A stretch of DNA of 64,000 nt from Hyalella azteca (Eukaryota; Arthropoda; Malacostraca; Amphipoda; Hyalellidae): NCBI RefSeq assembly GCF_000764305.2, contig NW_025937347.1, forward strand, positions 62,001-126,000, in the 5' to 3' direction. The notes under the pieces are model-generated. The model saw only the letters and a program-made list of their open reading frames with translations. It ran no database searches and had not been told where the DNA came from. Every line of letters begins with the position of its first letter. The stretch's first letter is position 1. The position numbers and the translations under genes were made by a program. Below are positions 38,191 to 48,141 of this stretch, piece after piece.

Positions 38191-39411
38191 GCACTGCTGG
38201 GCCCGTCTTGTCGTCTGGCCCCAGCTGTGCACGGCTGGGCCCGCTGGGCTGCCGAGTATGCTGCGGAGCCTGCCTACTTCCCGACTCGCTATAGTAAACA
38301 TATTATTAATATATTTATAATGTATATTAATACTTAATATTGATACATGACATGATAAGCAAGAAGCATTAAGCTATATTCTTTTGCCGGGTGATTGCTA
38401 TAGTGTATTAATTTTTCTACGTAATGAGTTTTAAATTTGCTCAACCCGTCCAGCGTGTTTACCACACAGAATTTATTTCGCAAAACAATGCAAATTAATA
38501 TGGCATTGCCACTTCGTATCTTTCCTCATAAAATTTAATCTTTACACTCACAATTACACTGAGTTCAATGAATAAAGAATTTGGTGTAATAAATTAATGA
38601 ATGAATACCGAATACTGATATGGGAACAATTCGGTCTTCAGCTCAGAATAACTTTTTTAATTATTGAGCAAAAGGAAGTTCTTAATAGAACGGAAGTTCA
38701 TTTTATGAAAAAATCCACAAAATACATGAAAGAATGATATGAAAGCTGGCAGCTGCAGTTTGGAGTATGAGTTGCAAAGTTATGTTCTGTAATTATTTGC
38801 GTTACTTGTTCGAGAATTTTTTTTAACTTTGAATTCACCAAGATCATTTAGTTCAGTTATTTCGAGTGTGCGAATTTATACGTTCTTTCTCAACAAAAAT
38901 ATATCATTAAAATAGTTTTGCAAATTAATCAATGCCACTGAATATTAATCAATATTATTGAATTCTTACCAGTGACTCGCAAATGTGATAGGTTATAATT
39001 CACTAAATATTTCATTATTGAAAGATATCGAGATCGAATTCTTAGCAAAGCTGCGTCTGAAACTTTTAATGTGCAAACATAAAATTTGTTTGATGCTGCA
39101 TGCAAATAATCATATAATAGGGCAGTGTAGACACATAATCAAAAAGTTTTGCGAGACTCAAAACCCTTTGAAACTCTGCTAAGATATTTTCTGTTGAAAT
39201 ATTATGATCAGAAATTGATTTAATTATAAAATGAATATTTTTATCTTAATATTTTCTACTATTTTCGTACTGACTTCAAACCAGAATTTGTGCAGAATTG
39301 AAACCTCGAACCAGAATAGAATTACAAACCAGAATTTTGAATTCAAATTGTAAAATATAAACTTGAATCATATATAAGACTTGACTCATTTCTCGCTTCT
39401 CCGATATGACA
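38191..39411. other. GC-rich edge, then AT-rich non-coding
   Basis: 38191-38290 is GC-rich (CTGGGCCCGNNNNGTC-like words), perhaps a diverged edge of the array. From 38290 the sequence is AT-rich without a supported gene. The unfound first exon of the next gene may lie here or further upstream. Confidence 0.4.
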
Positions 39412-39578
39412 TTTTTAGCGCATTTTCTCATTTATGGAAAAAATGCATTATTATGCTCGCCATGTCCGTCTGTCTGTCCGTCCGTCCGTCCGTCCGTCCG
39501 TCCGTGACTTCACGTTTTCGTCGACGAGAAAATGCGCCCTCTGTCACTCACTGCAGTGAGTACTGAGTTATATTTTTT
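39412..39578 (-). mobile_element. (GTCY)n non-autonomous element, copy 6
   Basis: Minus orientation: TTTTTAGCGCATTTTCTCAT, CCGTCTGTCTGTCCGTCC core, CACGTTTTCGTCGACGAGAA, AATGCGCCCTC, CACTGCAGTGAG, TACTGAGTTATA. A full-length copy lying 70 bp before the signal-peptide exon of the cystine-knot gene. Confidence 0.9.
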
Positions 39579-39646
39579 ATCCTTATTTGAGATTAAATTG
39601 TAATTAAATTTAATCCAAGTTGTGCAGTTGTAATTAAACCTTACAG

Positions 39647-39729
39647 GTGGCGCTGCTCTTGCTGCTCCTCACTGACGCTAGTCAGACACAGAGAAGTGAT
39701 GCCCTAAGAAGTGATCAACATATGCGACA
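39647..39729 (+). CDS. cystine-knot gene, signal-peptide exon
   Basis: Acceptor CTTACAG ends at 39646 and donor ACA|GTAAGT begins at 39730. The exon reads VALLLLLLTDASQTQRSDAL and so on, and ends two bases into a Gln codon that the next exon completes. A TAA lies in frame just upstream (39635), so the initiator Met must be on an earlier exon ending at a codon boundary. Confidence 0.75.
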
Positions 39730-42700
39730 GTAAGTTAACTATCATGAAATTTTAACGTAAATATTGAGCTTTGTTCATGACATGATGATCGTAATTTAAG
39801 AATAAAGATGATAAATGATGATTTTCAAAATTAAATCATCAGATCAAATATTTAAAAATAATGTGCCATTTGTGCAATTCGCGCATGCAAATATTCTTAG
39901 ATGACGTTAAATGTGTGAAACCAATTACTGACGGGAGTTTCAAAGAAGAGAAAAATAAAACAGTTTCAGTGCAAGTTTATTATTTAATCAGGTCATTTTA
40001 TTATATATATTGATTAAATTTATCGTTGACTTATTAAATTATTAATGTTCAAAGCATCCAATTAAGTATTGCAGTTTGAAATTTCTTTTTCCCCATGCTT
40101 GTGAAATCAGTAAATCAAGCAGCAGCTTCTAGACAACTAGCATAAGGGACATTTTTCCTGATTAAAATCTTGGATAAATACACTGTTAGAAAAATTACCG
40201 TTAACGGTATTACCGGCGTTTCAGTGGCCGGTCGGCACGTGAAAAGAAACGCCATGTCGCCGTTTTTATTCTAATTTGACACTAGAAATCCGTAAAACAT
40301 CTGATAAAAACGGCGAAACAGTTTATTTCCACGGTGCGACCGGCCACTAGAACGCCAGGGGGGCCGTTTTTTCACCGTTTTTTCTAACAGTGTATGACAG
40401 CATTCTTGGGACCGTTGTACGATGTGTTACAGACTCGAGTCTCTTTAATGTATGAGTGTTTTTAAGATTTTTATTTTAAAACCACTGAAATTTATTTTAT
40501 CTTATTTATTTTATGACTTTTATTTTAAATACAACAACTGCAATGTGGATCTGAAAAATTAATTGGCAATACTTTACGGATATTTATCACTTTAAATTAT
40601 GCAAACCGCTGATATGATCACAACTTTCTCCGATAAGATACTGGTCCCCATTATCATTATTTTATGTCATACCGACTTGAAATAATTGTGCAGGATCGTG
40701 GACCGTTCACCAAACAAGCCAGCAAGAGATCTCAGCGCCGATCCGACCTCACATCTCAGTACGAACGTAATGCGCTTGCGACACGAGGGTCACTTACAGC
40801 GGTACGGCGGCTCTACCGCGGACTACAGCTTACGGGCAAATCGTATACACAATACTTATAGCCAGAGCGCTACCGACGTAGAACATTCGAAACGAGTCTC
40901 TTCGACGAGGAGAGACGGAAACGAACGAGATGAAAGAACGAATAGAGCTGAGCTTAATTCAAGATGGCAGCCCTCGGCAAGTCAATACTTGAACTCATCT
41001 TCGTTCCATCCATCTCATAATAATTTTCACCATAGAACTTCAAGCGTTGCGCGAAGCCCAGCTGATGAAGGTTCTCGACATAACAGTCAAAACCGCCAGG
41101 AAGTGGCAGATTTAGGAAGAAGCCGTCATTCAGTTATTAATGAGCCTTATTCGAGAATCAGAACTCGACCACATTATTCCTCATCAAGTTCACCCTATGG
41201 CAGCCCTCGAGTAGCATCACCTTTAACGAGGCCTGATCTCCACCGAGATGGAAGTTCAGTATTAGATAAGCCCGACGGGCGCTCCTCACACAATTTTAGC
41301 AATAGCAATAGAAATCAATATGTCCAAAATAATTTATCGCACAACTTGCAAAGTCAATCTTCTCCTCTAGTCTCTAACTCTCCTCATCTAACCGATACGA
41401 GAATTGAGCAGCAAAAGTCCAACTCGGATCCAACAATGGAAGACGAGGACACTCTAACTCGCAGAATAGATGAGATTATCCAGTCCAGACAAAGCAAAAC
41501 GCGTGAGATTTCTAATGGGGAAACTGATGTCTCCCGAAAAATTAATGGGCTCGATGCAGGAGTTGTGCAGAAATCGTCTTCCTCAAATTCAAATAGAAAT
41601 AGTCGAGCAGATGAACTCGAAACTGCGCTGACATCAACTCTAGATCGCCAGACCAGCCAAAGAGAAGAACAACCGGCGAATAAAGGAAGGCATCACAGGA
41701 GAGATAAGTCTAAAAAGAACAGAAACCGAAACCAGCGAAATCGAAACCAAAAGAGAAAGAAGAAGAAAGGAAATCGAAGGCGATTGGAGGCGTTAATAAA
41801 AGAGCACAGTTTGACAATACACGACGTGGAAGGAGAATCTTTCCTGGATTGCTGCCCTTCTAAATTGGTGGTCGTGGAGAAGCAAGTGGGCAAAGCACGG
41901 GACAACCATGCAGTCGAGCTGCATCCCGACTCTCAATACTTCTACGAACGCGTCTGTTTAGATCAATTTGAAGGCTCGGAATGTATTTTTCCTTCCAGAG
42001 CCGTCAAATCCTGGGTTAAAACTCGCTGCGCTCCAACATATTCATATTCACAAGTGAGTCATGTGATGTATTCAGAGACAGTTTTCGTTGCATTGTGTTC
42101 ACAACAGCTAAATGGACTGACTGTCAAATATTTTAAGTTTTCAGCATAATTAGGTTTCTTGTTGAATTTTATAACTAGATTTTCTTATTAATTTCAATAT
42201 TAGCTTGAACTAAAATAGCTGAAAGCTAGATGCGACTATTTTATTCACGTAGCATCATAACATTTACTGGTATTGGTGCGACGGTGCGTAGAAAAGACGA
42301 CTTGTCGCTATACTATTTGATGACTCATCACGGTATCAAAGTTTCGTTTCGCCACGACCGATGGCAGTTCTTGTAACCACGTGGTGTTAAACATTGTTAC
42401 TGATTATTGAATGGGATCACAAACCGCTGGCTGAAAGAGTGAATTTTTTTATTGGACCGTTATGATGTTTTCAATCGTTGGTGTGATGCTACACCTCAAA
42501 AACGCAAAACAAAAACAGGTCACTACACTATATGGAGACTTATTGTCGTCATCATAGAATGTCATTAATTAAAAAGTTTGCAGCCGATAGTACGAGTATA
42601 TATGCCACTGGCCCACTTTTATGATGGCGTTATGACGTTTTCAAGCGCTGGTGCGACGCTACGGATACAACAGACAACTGTCCACCATACTATAGGGCGA

Positions 42701-43074
42701 CTCATCTTTTTATCATGGAATAAAAAAATATATGTAGACAGTGGTTTATACCATTTTAATGATAACGTCATGACATTTTCAGGCGTTGGTGCGCCGCTAC
42801 GGATACAACAGACAACTGTCCACTATACTATAGGGCGACTCATCTTTTTTATCATGGATTAAATAAATATTTGTAGCCACTGGTTTATACCATTTTAATG
42901 ATAACGTTATGACGTTTTCAGGCGTTGGTGCGCCGCTACGCCACGACCGACGACTGGTCGCTGGACTACGTAGAGGTGAGCAGCGGCTGCTCCTGTCAGG
43001 TCAGCCTCGACGCCAGCCCCGACAGAGACTCTGGCGCCAGGAATAACTCCGCCTCGGCACTTGCAAGAAACTAA
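39647..43074 (+). CDS. secreted cystine-knot growth factor, Spätzle/neurotrophin type (5' exon missing)
   Basis: Three coding exons join in frame: 39647-39729, 40694-42053 and 42922-43074 (531 residues plus an unseen start). The architecture, from the sequence, is a Leu-rich signal-peptide core (VALLLLLLTDAS), about 350 residues of Ser/Asn/Arg-rich pro-region, a strongly basic stretch (about 41690-41790, ending GNRRR) suited to furin-type cleavage, then a Cys-rich domain. The domain has seven cysteines: FLDCCPSK, YERVC, SECIF, TRCAPTYSYS and GCSC. QYFYERVC, W..TRC and the final CxC recall neurotrophins; the paired cysteines recall Spätzle. Members of this superfamily are secreted as pro-proteins and bind Toll or Trk-type receptors; which of these applies here is unknown. 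PTTH/Trunk-like factors are an alternative. Copies of its last exon lie in the last intron. Confidence 0.82.
40181..40392. mobile_element. MITE with perfect termini and TA target duplication
   Basis: The 212-bp element starts CACTGTTAGAAAAA and ends TTTTTTCTAACAGTG, flanked by TA on both sides (40179-40180, 40393-40394). Inner parts are also inverted: CAGTGGCCGGTCG on the left matches CGACCGGCCACTAG on the right. TA duplications are typical of Tc1/mariner-type transposition. There is no coding capacity. It lies in the intron between the signal-peptide and main exons of the cystine-knot gene. Confidence 0.93.
40694..42053 (+). CDS. cystine-knot gene, main exon
   Basis: Acceptor TTGTGCAG ends at 40693 and donor TCACAA|GTGAGT begins at 42054. 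It encodes the pro-region, the basic processing region and five of the seven cysteines (Cys-Cys at 41850-41855). Translation would run on for 31 codons if the donor were not used, but that tail has no domain features. Phase 0 at the 3' end. Confidence 0.85.
42245..42870. repeat. decayed tandem copies of the terminal exon and its 3' splice site
   Basis: Four segments resemble the start of the true last exon (42922). Their acceptor-equivalent positions are about 42268, 42474, 42644 and 42782. The last two are spaced 139 bp from each other, and the fourth is 139 bp from the real site. The copy at 42776-42805 reads TTTTCAGGCGTTGGTGCGCC, identical to the real junction, then diverges. The oldest copy (about 42270-42330) still matches GACGACTNGTCGCT of the true exon. 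Nearly the whole intron is therefore built from exon-plus-intron duplications. Confidence 0.88.
42922..43074 (+). CDS. cystine-knot gene, terminal exon
   Basis: Acceptor GACGTTTTCAG ends at 42921. Starting in phase 0 it encodes ALVRRYATTDDWSLDYVEVS, then SGCSCQV and a polar tail ending SALARN before TAA. It supplies the last two cysteines (GCSC), so correct use of this acceptor is needed for a complete knot. Confidence 0.85.
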   Translation, partial: ALVRRYATTDDWSLDYVEVSSGCSCQVSLDASPDRDSGARNNSASALARN

Positions 43075-43430
43075 GTGCAACCAACGTCTGAATAATCTCA
43101 TTATTATGACTGCCTATCTTTATTGTATTGAATCAAAACCAATTACGCGGTAATAGGTGATTGATTTCTTATCATACACTCTGAGGAATAATACAGATAT
43201 TCAACGGAAACGATATACAGTATCTGTTGACAAGCGCCAGGAATCACTCCGCCTCGGCACTTGCAAGAAACTAAGTGCAATCAACGTCTGAATAATCTCA
43301 TTATTATGACTGCAAATGGTTATTATATTAAAGCAAGACCATTTACGTGGTAATAGGTGATTGATTTCTTATCATACGCTCTGAGGAATATATGCAGATA
43401 TTCAATGGAAACGCTATATCTGTTAATCCT
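43034..43430. repeat. 200-bp tandem duplication including the end of the coding sequence
   Basis: GCGCCAGGAATAACTCCGCC at 43034 recurs at 43234 (GCGCCAGGAATCACTCCGCC). The similarity runs through the last 14 codons, the stop and the early 3' UTR, then continues (GGTAATAGGTGATTGATTTC) to about 43427. Divergence is low, so the duplication is fairly recent. Confidence 0.93.
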
Positions 43431-44721
43431 CAGAAATTCTGATGTTAAACTGAGAGGTGCATTAGGAAGTAAACGGTTCAATCTTATAGTCCATGTTGAC
43501 CAAAGATATGTGTACCGTTTATACTATGCATTTATTTACTTGAAGCAATCTCTCAAGGAAATGTACTTTATTCTTGAAACACGTTCATATTACGTAAAAA
43601 AATTTACAAGCCCTCGTTTGACACTTATAACAATAACAGGGTTTTGGATTTTGAATACAATATTTGACCATGGGTATAACAAAATTGGCACCACGTTTCT
43701 TGACATAGCGCGTGAATCTGCTTCATGTCACTAACTTATCACATTTTGATTTTATTTGAGGGTTATGTGGCTGATTTTTCTTGCCCTTGTAATAATGCCA
43801 CCAAATTTTTAACTCACTTTACTATTGTATTTGATTTCTCCTGAATGGTAACTATTCGGGTGGAAGTTATTGGAAAATTGTATTTTTTCCTAGCTACAAA
43901 AATTCAGTTTTTTATTGAATTAATTTTCGATTTGTTTAATGGAAGGTAATATGTTGTGAGGAGTGTTTTTCAGCGCCGAATTCTTTTAATTTACCTTAAA
44001 TGTACGTCTAATTTGTATCAATACTGGAAGCTTTAAACCAGCAGGATAGCACTTCCATGTGTACACTGCACTCATTTCGGTAATAATTCGAACTGTCACA
44101 TTACAACCTGTGGACGAAAACCATGTTAAACGAATTAGCAAATTCACTGAATTGGAACTATATTTCTCAAAATAATTGATTAAAAATTTCACTCATTCAC
44201 TTGGTAGTAATGTTGGTAACACAAGCGCTCTAGTTTAATTCCAGAGACGCAATAAAAACTTCCAAGCCCACAACTTGAAGTTGTGGCCGCTTACAAACTT
44301 ACACACGGAGAAAAATGGGAGGCAATGTTAACTTGAGTGACCGAAATTTCAATTCAACTCGTACATGACAACTCTTATGAACTTGATAAACAACTTTGAG
44401 TTGAAATATTGCACAAGTTAATGGTATTTAAGAAGCATTTTATTTTTATATACAAACCGCAGGGCGCGCTTGGAGAAGCGGTGGCAAGGCATCGAAAAGC
44501 CATTGCAGGCCGCATAGAAAGGACGGGATACAATCAGTAATTTGTCTAACGTTGAAAAAGAATTCCCGCGCTGACAAATACTTAGCTTACTATATAGTGA
44601 TTCACGGTAACTTCCTAATTTGAAAACACAATAAGAAAAGAACTACTCGTTGTAAAGATATCTTTTCGATATGAACTTTGTTAAAAAATACATTAAATAA
44701 AATTTGTATCACTAAGTTCTA
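43431..44721. other. 3' flank of the cystine-knot gene; no supported gene
   Basis: A 125-codon open frame (43357-43734) begins inside the duplicated 3' UTR and has no ATG-based or family support. A perfect 9-bp hairpin, CCACAACTTGAAGTTGTGG, lies at 44268-44286. No clear poly(A) signal was identified. Confidence 0.4.
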
Positions 44722-45281
44722 AAAATGACAACGGTCAGATGATGGCCCACATTGTTGATGCATTTAGTTAGTCGATTTATGAAGTTTCGTTCAATTCGCC
44801 GTAGCTTTTTGACGGGTATGTTGGCGATGGCTTGGCATATTCTGTTTCTCAAATGAGGTAGGGTCCTTAGACAGTCATTATAAACAATTATTTTAAGATA
44901 ACCCTTTAAAAAATCACATGTAGCCCAATCGGGGTATCGGGCCGGCCAATGAAGAGTCGCCTCTCAAGGAGATAAGGTGAATAAAAGCGTGTTCATGTGC
45001 TTAACGGTGTGGAGAACGCAGAAACGCCTCTCTAATTCTCTCTACGTTTTCGAGTGTTGTGGCAGTCCGATGACCTCCAGATCCTCTTGCGTTCACACTT
45101 CACTTGCCCTTAAATGTGTTCACCCACTTAACAATCGATTTCCTCGATTTCCGATCAGGAACCCGACCTGAAAGACGAAGACGGAATCGAATGCGGAATG
45201 CTCGTTGAGTAGCGATAATGGAATGGCCACAAGAAAGTATGCCTCGACAGCAAACGCACGCTGCTCACTTGTCCAATGCAT
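44722..45281 (-). pseudogene. internally deleted mariner-like DDE transposase
   Basis: Read on the minus strand from 45281, it starts MHWTSEQRAFAVEAYF, then SIIATQRAFRIRF, KSIVKWVNTF and ENVERIREAFLRSP. This is the N-terminal helix-turn-helix region (DUF4817-type) common in arthropod DDE transposases. Right after it (about 44985) comes FIHLISLRGD and a decayed C-terminal part (RICQAIANIPVKKLRRIERN, NNVGHHLTVVIF), with stops and frame changes. In the family these two parts are separated by most of the catalytic domain, so the first two catalytic Asp residues have been deleted. It cannot code for an active enzyme. Terminal repeats were not identified. Confidence 0.88.
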
Positions 45282-46118
45282 ATTGGCAACTGTCTAGGTA
45301 GGACACAAACGTCATAACCTTGCCTCTCAGACGAAATATTTTTCGTCCTTTTCCTACAACATTTGACTGCTTGGCGTCAAATTTAAAATAGGAAATTTCC
45401 GTGAATCGCTCTGTATCAAAGCAGAGCTGAACTTAATTTACAGAAAATCATTGACAATCGGTGACGGCGTAGACGATAGTATCTGTGCAGGCAACTAACG
45501 GTAGCACAGGCGACGGACGATAGTGCAGACGACATAAGATGATGCAGACGATAGCCAGGCTATCACGAAACTGTAATATCTCAAAAGAGTTAATGTTGGT
45601 AGTTTCTTTGACTTCTTAGTTTAAAAGTATGGTTTCAAGGTACATTCAGTCTGCTCCATCCGAAGATACGAGCGACAAATAAAACTTCTCAACAAGACGG
45701 TTGGTTCTGAACGTCTGATGTTCATCCTCCGGGTACTAAGTTTGACTCAGTTCTAGCTTCACCATGTCTACCTCAATGCTCCTGCCTCATTTATATGACC
45801 AACATTGTTTTTAAGAAACTCCAGCGATAATCACAGAGTTTTTGATAAGAATTTTGTTGGTAATTTCTAATTTTTAAACATAAAAATCGTCTAAATAATT
45901 ATTTGAATATACTTTTGATTTTAGCATATTTTTACAGAATGGGGAATAATTCTGTTCGCTTCGACCTTACTTTACCTTTAGAGTCTTTATTGAAATCTCA
46001 TTAAGTTTACTTCTACACTTATCGGCAACGTAAAGTAGATTCTTATTATACATTTTGGCAGGATAACTAGAGGGCAACATAAGCTTGATTTTAGTACAGC
46101 CGAATATTTAGTTTTGAA
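45282..46118. other. flank of the transposase remnant; nothing else recognised
   Basis: A short imperfect repeat of GACGATAGT/GCAGACGA words occurs at about 45465-45560. The rest is AT-rich. Confidence 0.4.
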
Positions 46119-46277
46119 ATGATCAAAATAAATAAGATATATGTAATACTTGTTTCGTTTCATCTTCTCTCCCTGTTTTTACAATTTTTAATTACTGCCA
46201 ATTCTCCGTGCCCTGGCTTGAAAAGCAATCAAATTGATGCTCTACCTTCCTCAGACAATTACCTTCCTCAGAAATAA
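46119..46277 (+). CDS. short frame with a signal-peptide-like start (weak)
   Basis: A 52-codon frame begins MIKINKIYVILVSFHLLSLF, a positively charged start followed by a hydrophobic core, then TANSPCPGLKSNQIDALPSS. It could be a small secreted peptide or a first exon. Chance frames in AT-rich DNA are often hydrophobic, and no donor in a suitable phase was found to join it to the exon at 47924. Confidence 0.15.
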   Translation: MIKINKIYVILVSFHLLSLFLQFLITANSPCPGLKSNQIDALPSSDNYLPQK

Positions 46278-47923
46278 TTGTCGATGTTAGTGATGCTGAT
46301 TACCTTATTGGCTTCACTTCTTGCCTTTACTCTGCACAGGTGTGTTCTTAGAGGCCAAAGACAAATTCTTTATGTTACTTGTAATTTCGGTCCATCGCTA
46401 TTCATGATCATATTAGCTGCAATCGCTAATACATAGGATTTTGCCACCTCTTATGCTGACAAATAGACAATCATCCTCTGTTCATCTCAGGCTGTCCATT
46501 TTTCCTCGCGTGGCGCAACAGAAATTCAAAAACTCGATATATTCTCAGAAATTCCATAGAATTTATTAGTAAATGAACAAAATTAGTTATGCACAATCGT
46601 TGCCTCTATTCTAAAACATTAATATTATATTATTGCTAGAAAATATTTTATAAATAACCGACTATTGTTACGATGCTCTCATTAGATTGTGAGTAGCATT
46701 TAATATTAGCAACGAGATTTACTGGTGCTCTTGCTCGTATAAAATCATAGTTTCAACGCAATACTGTAGGCTTAATTTAAGCTTAACTAAACGAGCCCTC
46801 TGACATCCTCTGTATATCGAGGTCGTGCTAAGAAACTTGTACATTTATGTTCTGTATATCTGGCAGTTGAGAATCGTTTTAGCTTTTAAACTAGATTTAA
46901 GCCTTTAAAAGCATAACATTTTTTTTGCTCGATGATTCTCTATTAAACCTAAATCAACTTTTTACTATAAATACCCTAACTATATGGCGGAATTCAATTG
47001 GTTGGTCTATCAAATTTTTTTTAATTAGAGAATTTTTGTAAATGCGAAGCTTTGCCAAACTAAGAGTGCACGCGTCGCCTTACAACGAACTCAATTGATT
47101 GATAATATTGTCCACAATACGCTTGTAAAATGGGACTTGATTGTTCATAATTGCTTTAATTGCCAAAAAGTTTGAAGCTAAATCAACACGAACATTGAAT
47201 ATCGACTTTTAACGGTTCATAGCTCCAAACGTAGATGAAAGAGAAGAGATTTTATCAACTAATCCAACAAACTCTAGATTATCTGTGCTAATTTCTTAGA
47301 GTTAAATCAATTAAAGTTGTAATTTAGGTCCCTTGCATTGCGTGTGATTGCTTAACACAGTGACAAGCAAAGTGACGAAGAAACTCAAAAAGAGCGAGTG
47401 CTCAAACCAGCATATATACTCTATTTCAAGTTCAACAAAGATGATTAAATTGTGACGTAATTGTTTAAAATTACAGATGGTGAAGGTGCGGTGGCAGATG
47501 TCCTAAACATTAAATCTTCAATTGATCTGCAGTAAATATCGTCAGGAACTAAGATTCATGCAAACTCTCTTTGGCACTAGAAAGCAGCTCGTGTGAAGCT
47601 ACCCTTGGGGTCCGCCCAGACTTCGGCCGGATAGTCACCACAGTCGGCGCCCAGTTATTCTGGGTCTAATGGGCAACTGATCTAAATCAGTTTTAGGTCA
47701 AAATCTCCTTTCAAACTATACTATATTTTAAAGTCGATTGAGAGTATGAGGAGGGTTGGCCGAGCCTAGTCATACCGAAGTAAGAAGCTGCTCAGAGGCT
47801 GCCATTCAAACCCTGAGTCTGCCATTCAAAAAAAATCCTCGAGTCTCAGGCCGATCCTAATGCAGAGCAGTGCCCACCTCAAAATTTTGTTAAGGTGAGC
47901 AATATTTGTCATTGTTATTTTAG
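46278..47923. other. no supported gene
   Basis: AT-rich, with a GC-richer patch at about 47590-47880 that includes GGTTGGCCGAG, an A-box-like word, but no B box. It ends in a usable acceptor (TGTTATTTTAG). Confidence 0.35.
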
Positions 47924-48141
47924 CCTGCGCCAATATTAACCTTATCCCGATAGCAGATCTCAGAAAGGAAAAGTTCGGAAACGGAGTAAATTGGCAAACT
48001 GTGGGATATGTTTCACCTATTGATTTTGGAATTTACAATGATCTTCCAATCAGACTGAATAATTATATTGATCATTTGTATATGCTCAGATTATTTATGG
48101 TATACGCAAAAGAAACTAAGAAACTAAAAAACGACGAATAA
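47924..48141 (+). CDS. candidate terminal exon, unknown protein
   Basis: After the acceptor TTGTTATTTTAG (ending 47923), two bases complete a codon, then 71 codons are open to a TAA at 48139-48141. The peptide contains NLIPIADLRKEKFGNGVNWQ, TVGYVSPIDFGIYNDLPIR and MVYAKETKKLKNDE. Its spread of Gly, Trp, Pro, Asp and Tyr looks like a folded domain rather than a chance frame, and it lacks an ATG, as expected for a 3' exon. I do not recognise the family, and no upstream exon was found. Confidence 0.35.

Noticed and set aside
43357..43734. 125-codon plus-strand frame
   Set aside because: It begins inside the duplicated 3' UTR without an ATG, has chance-like Ile/Leu/Tyr composition, and shows no domain.
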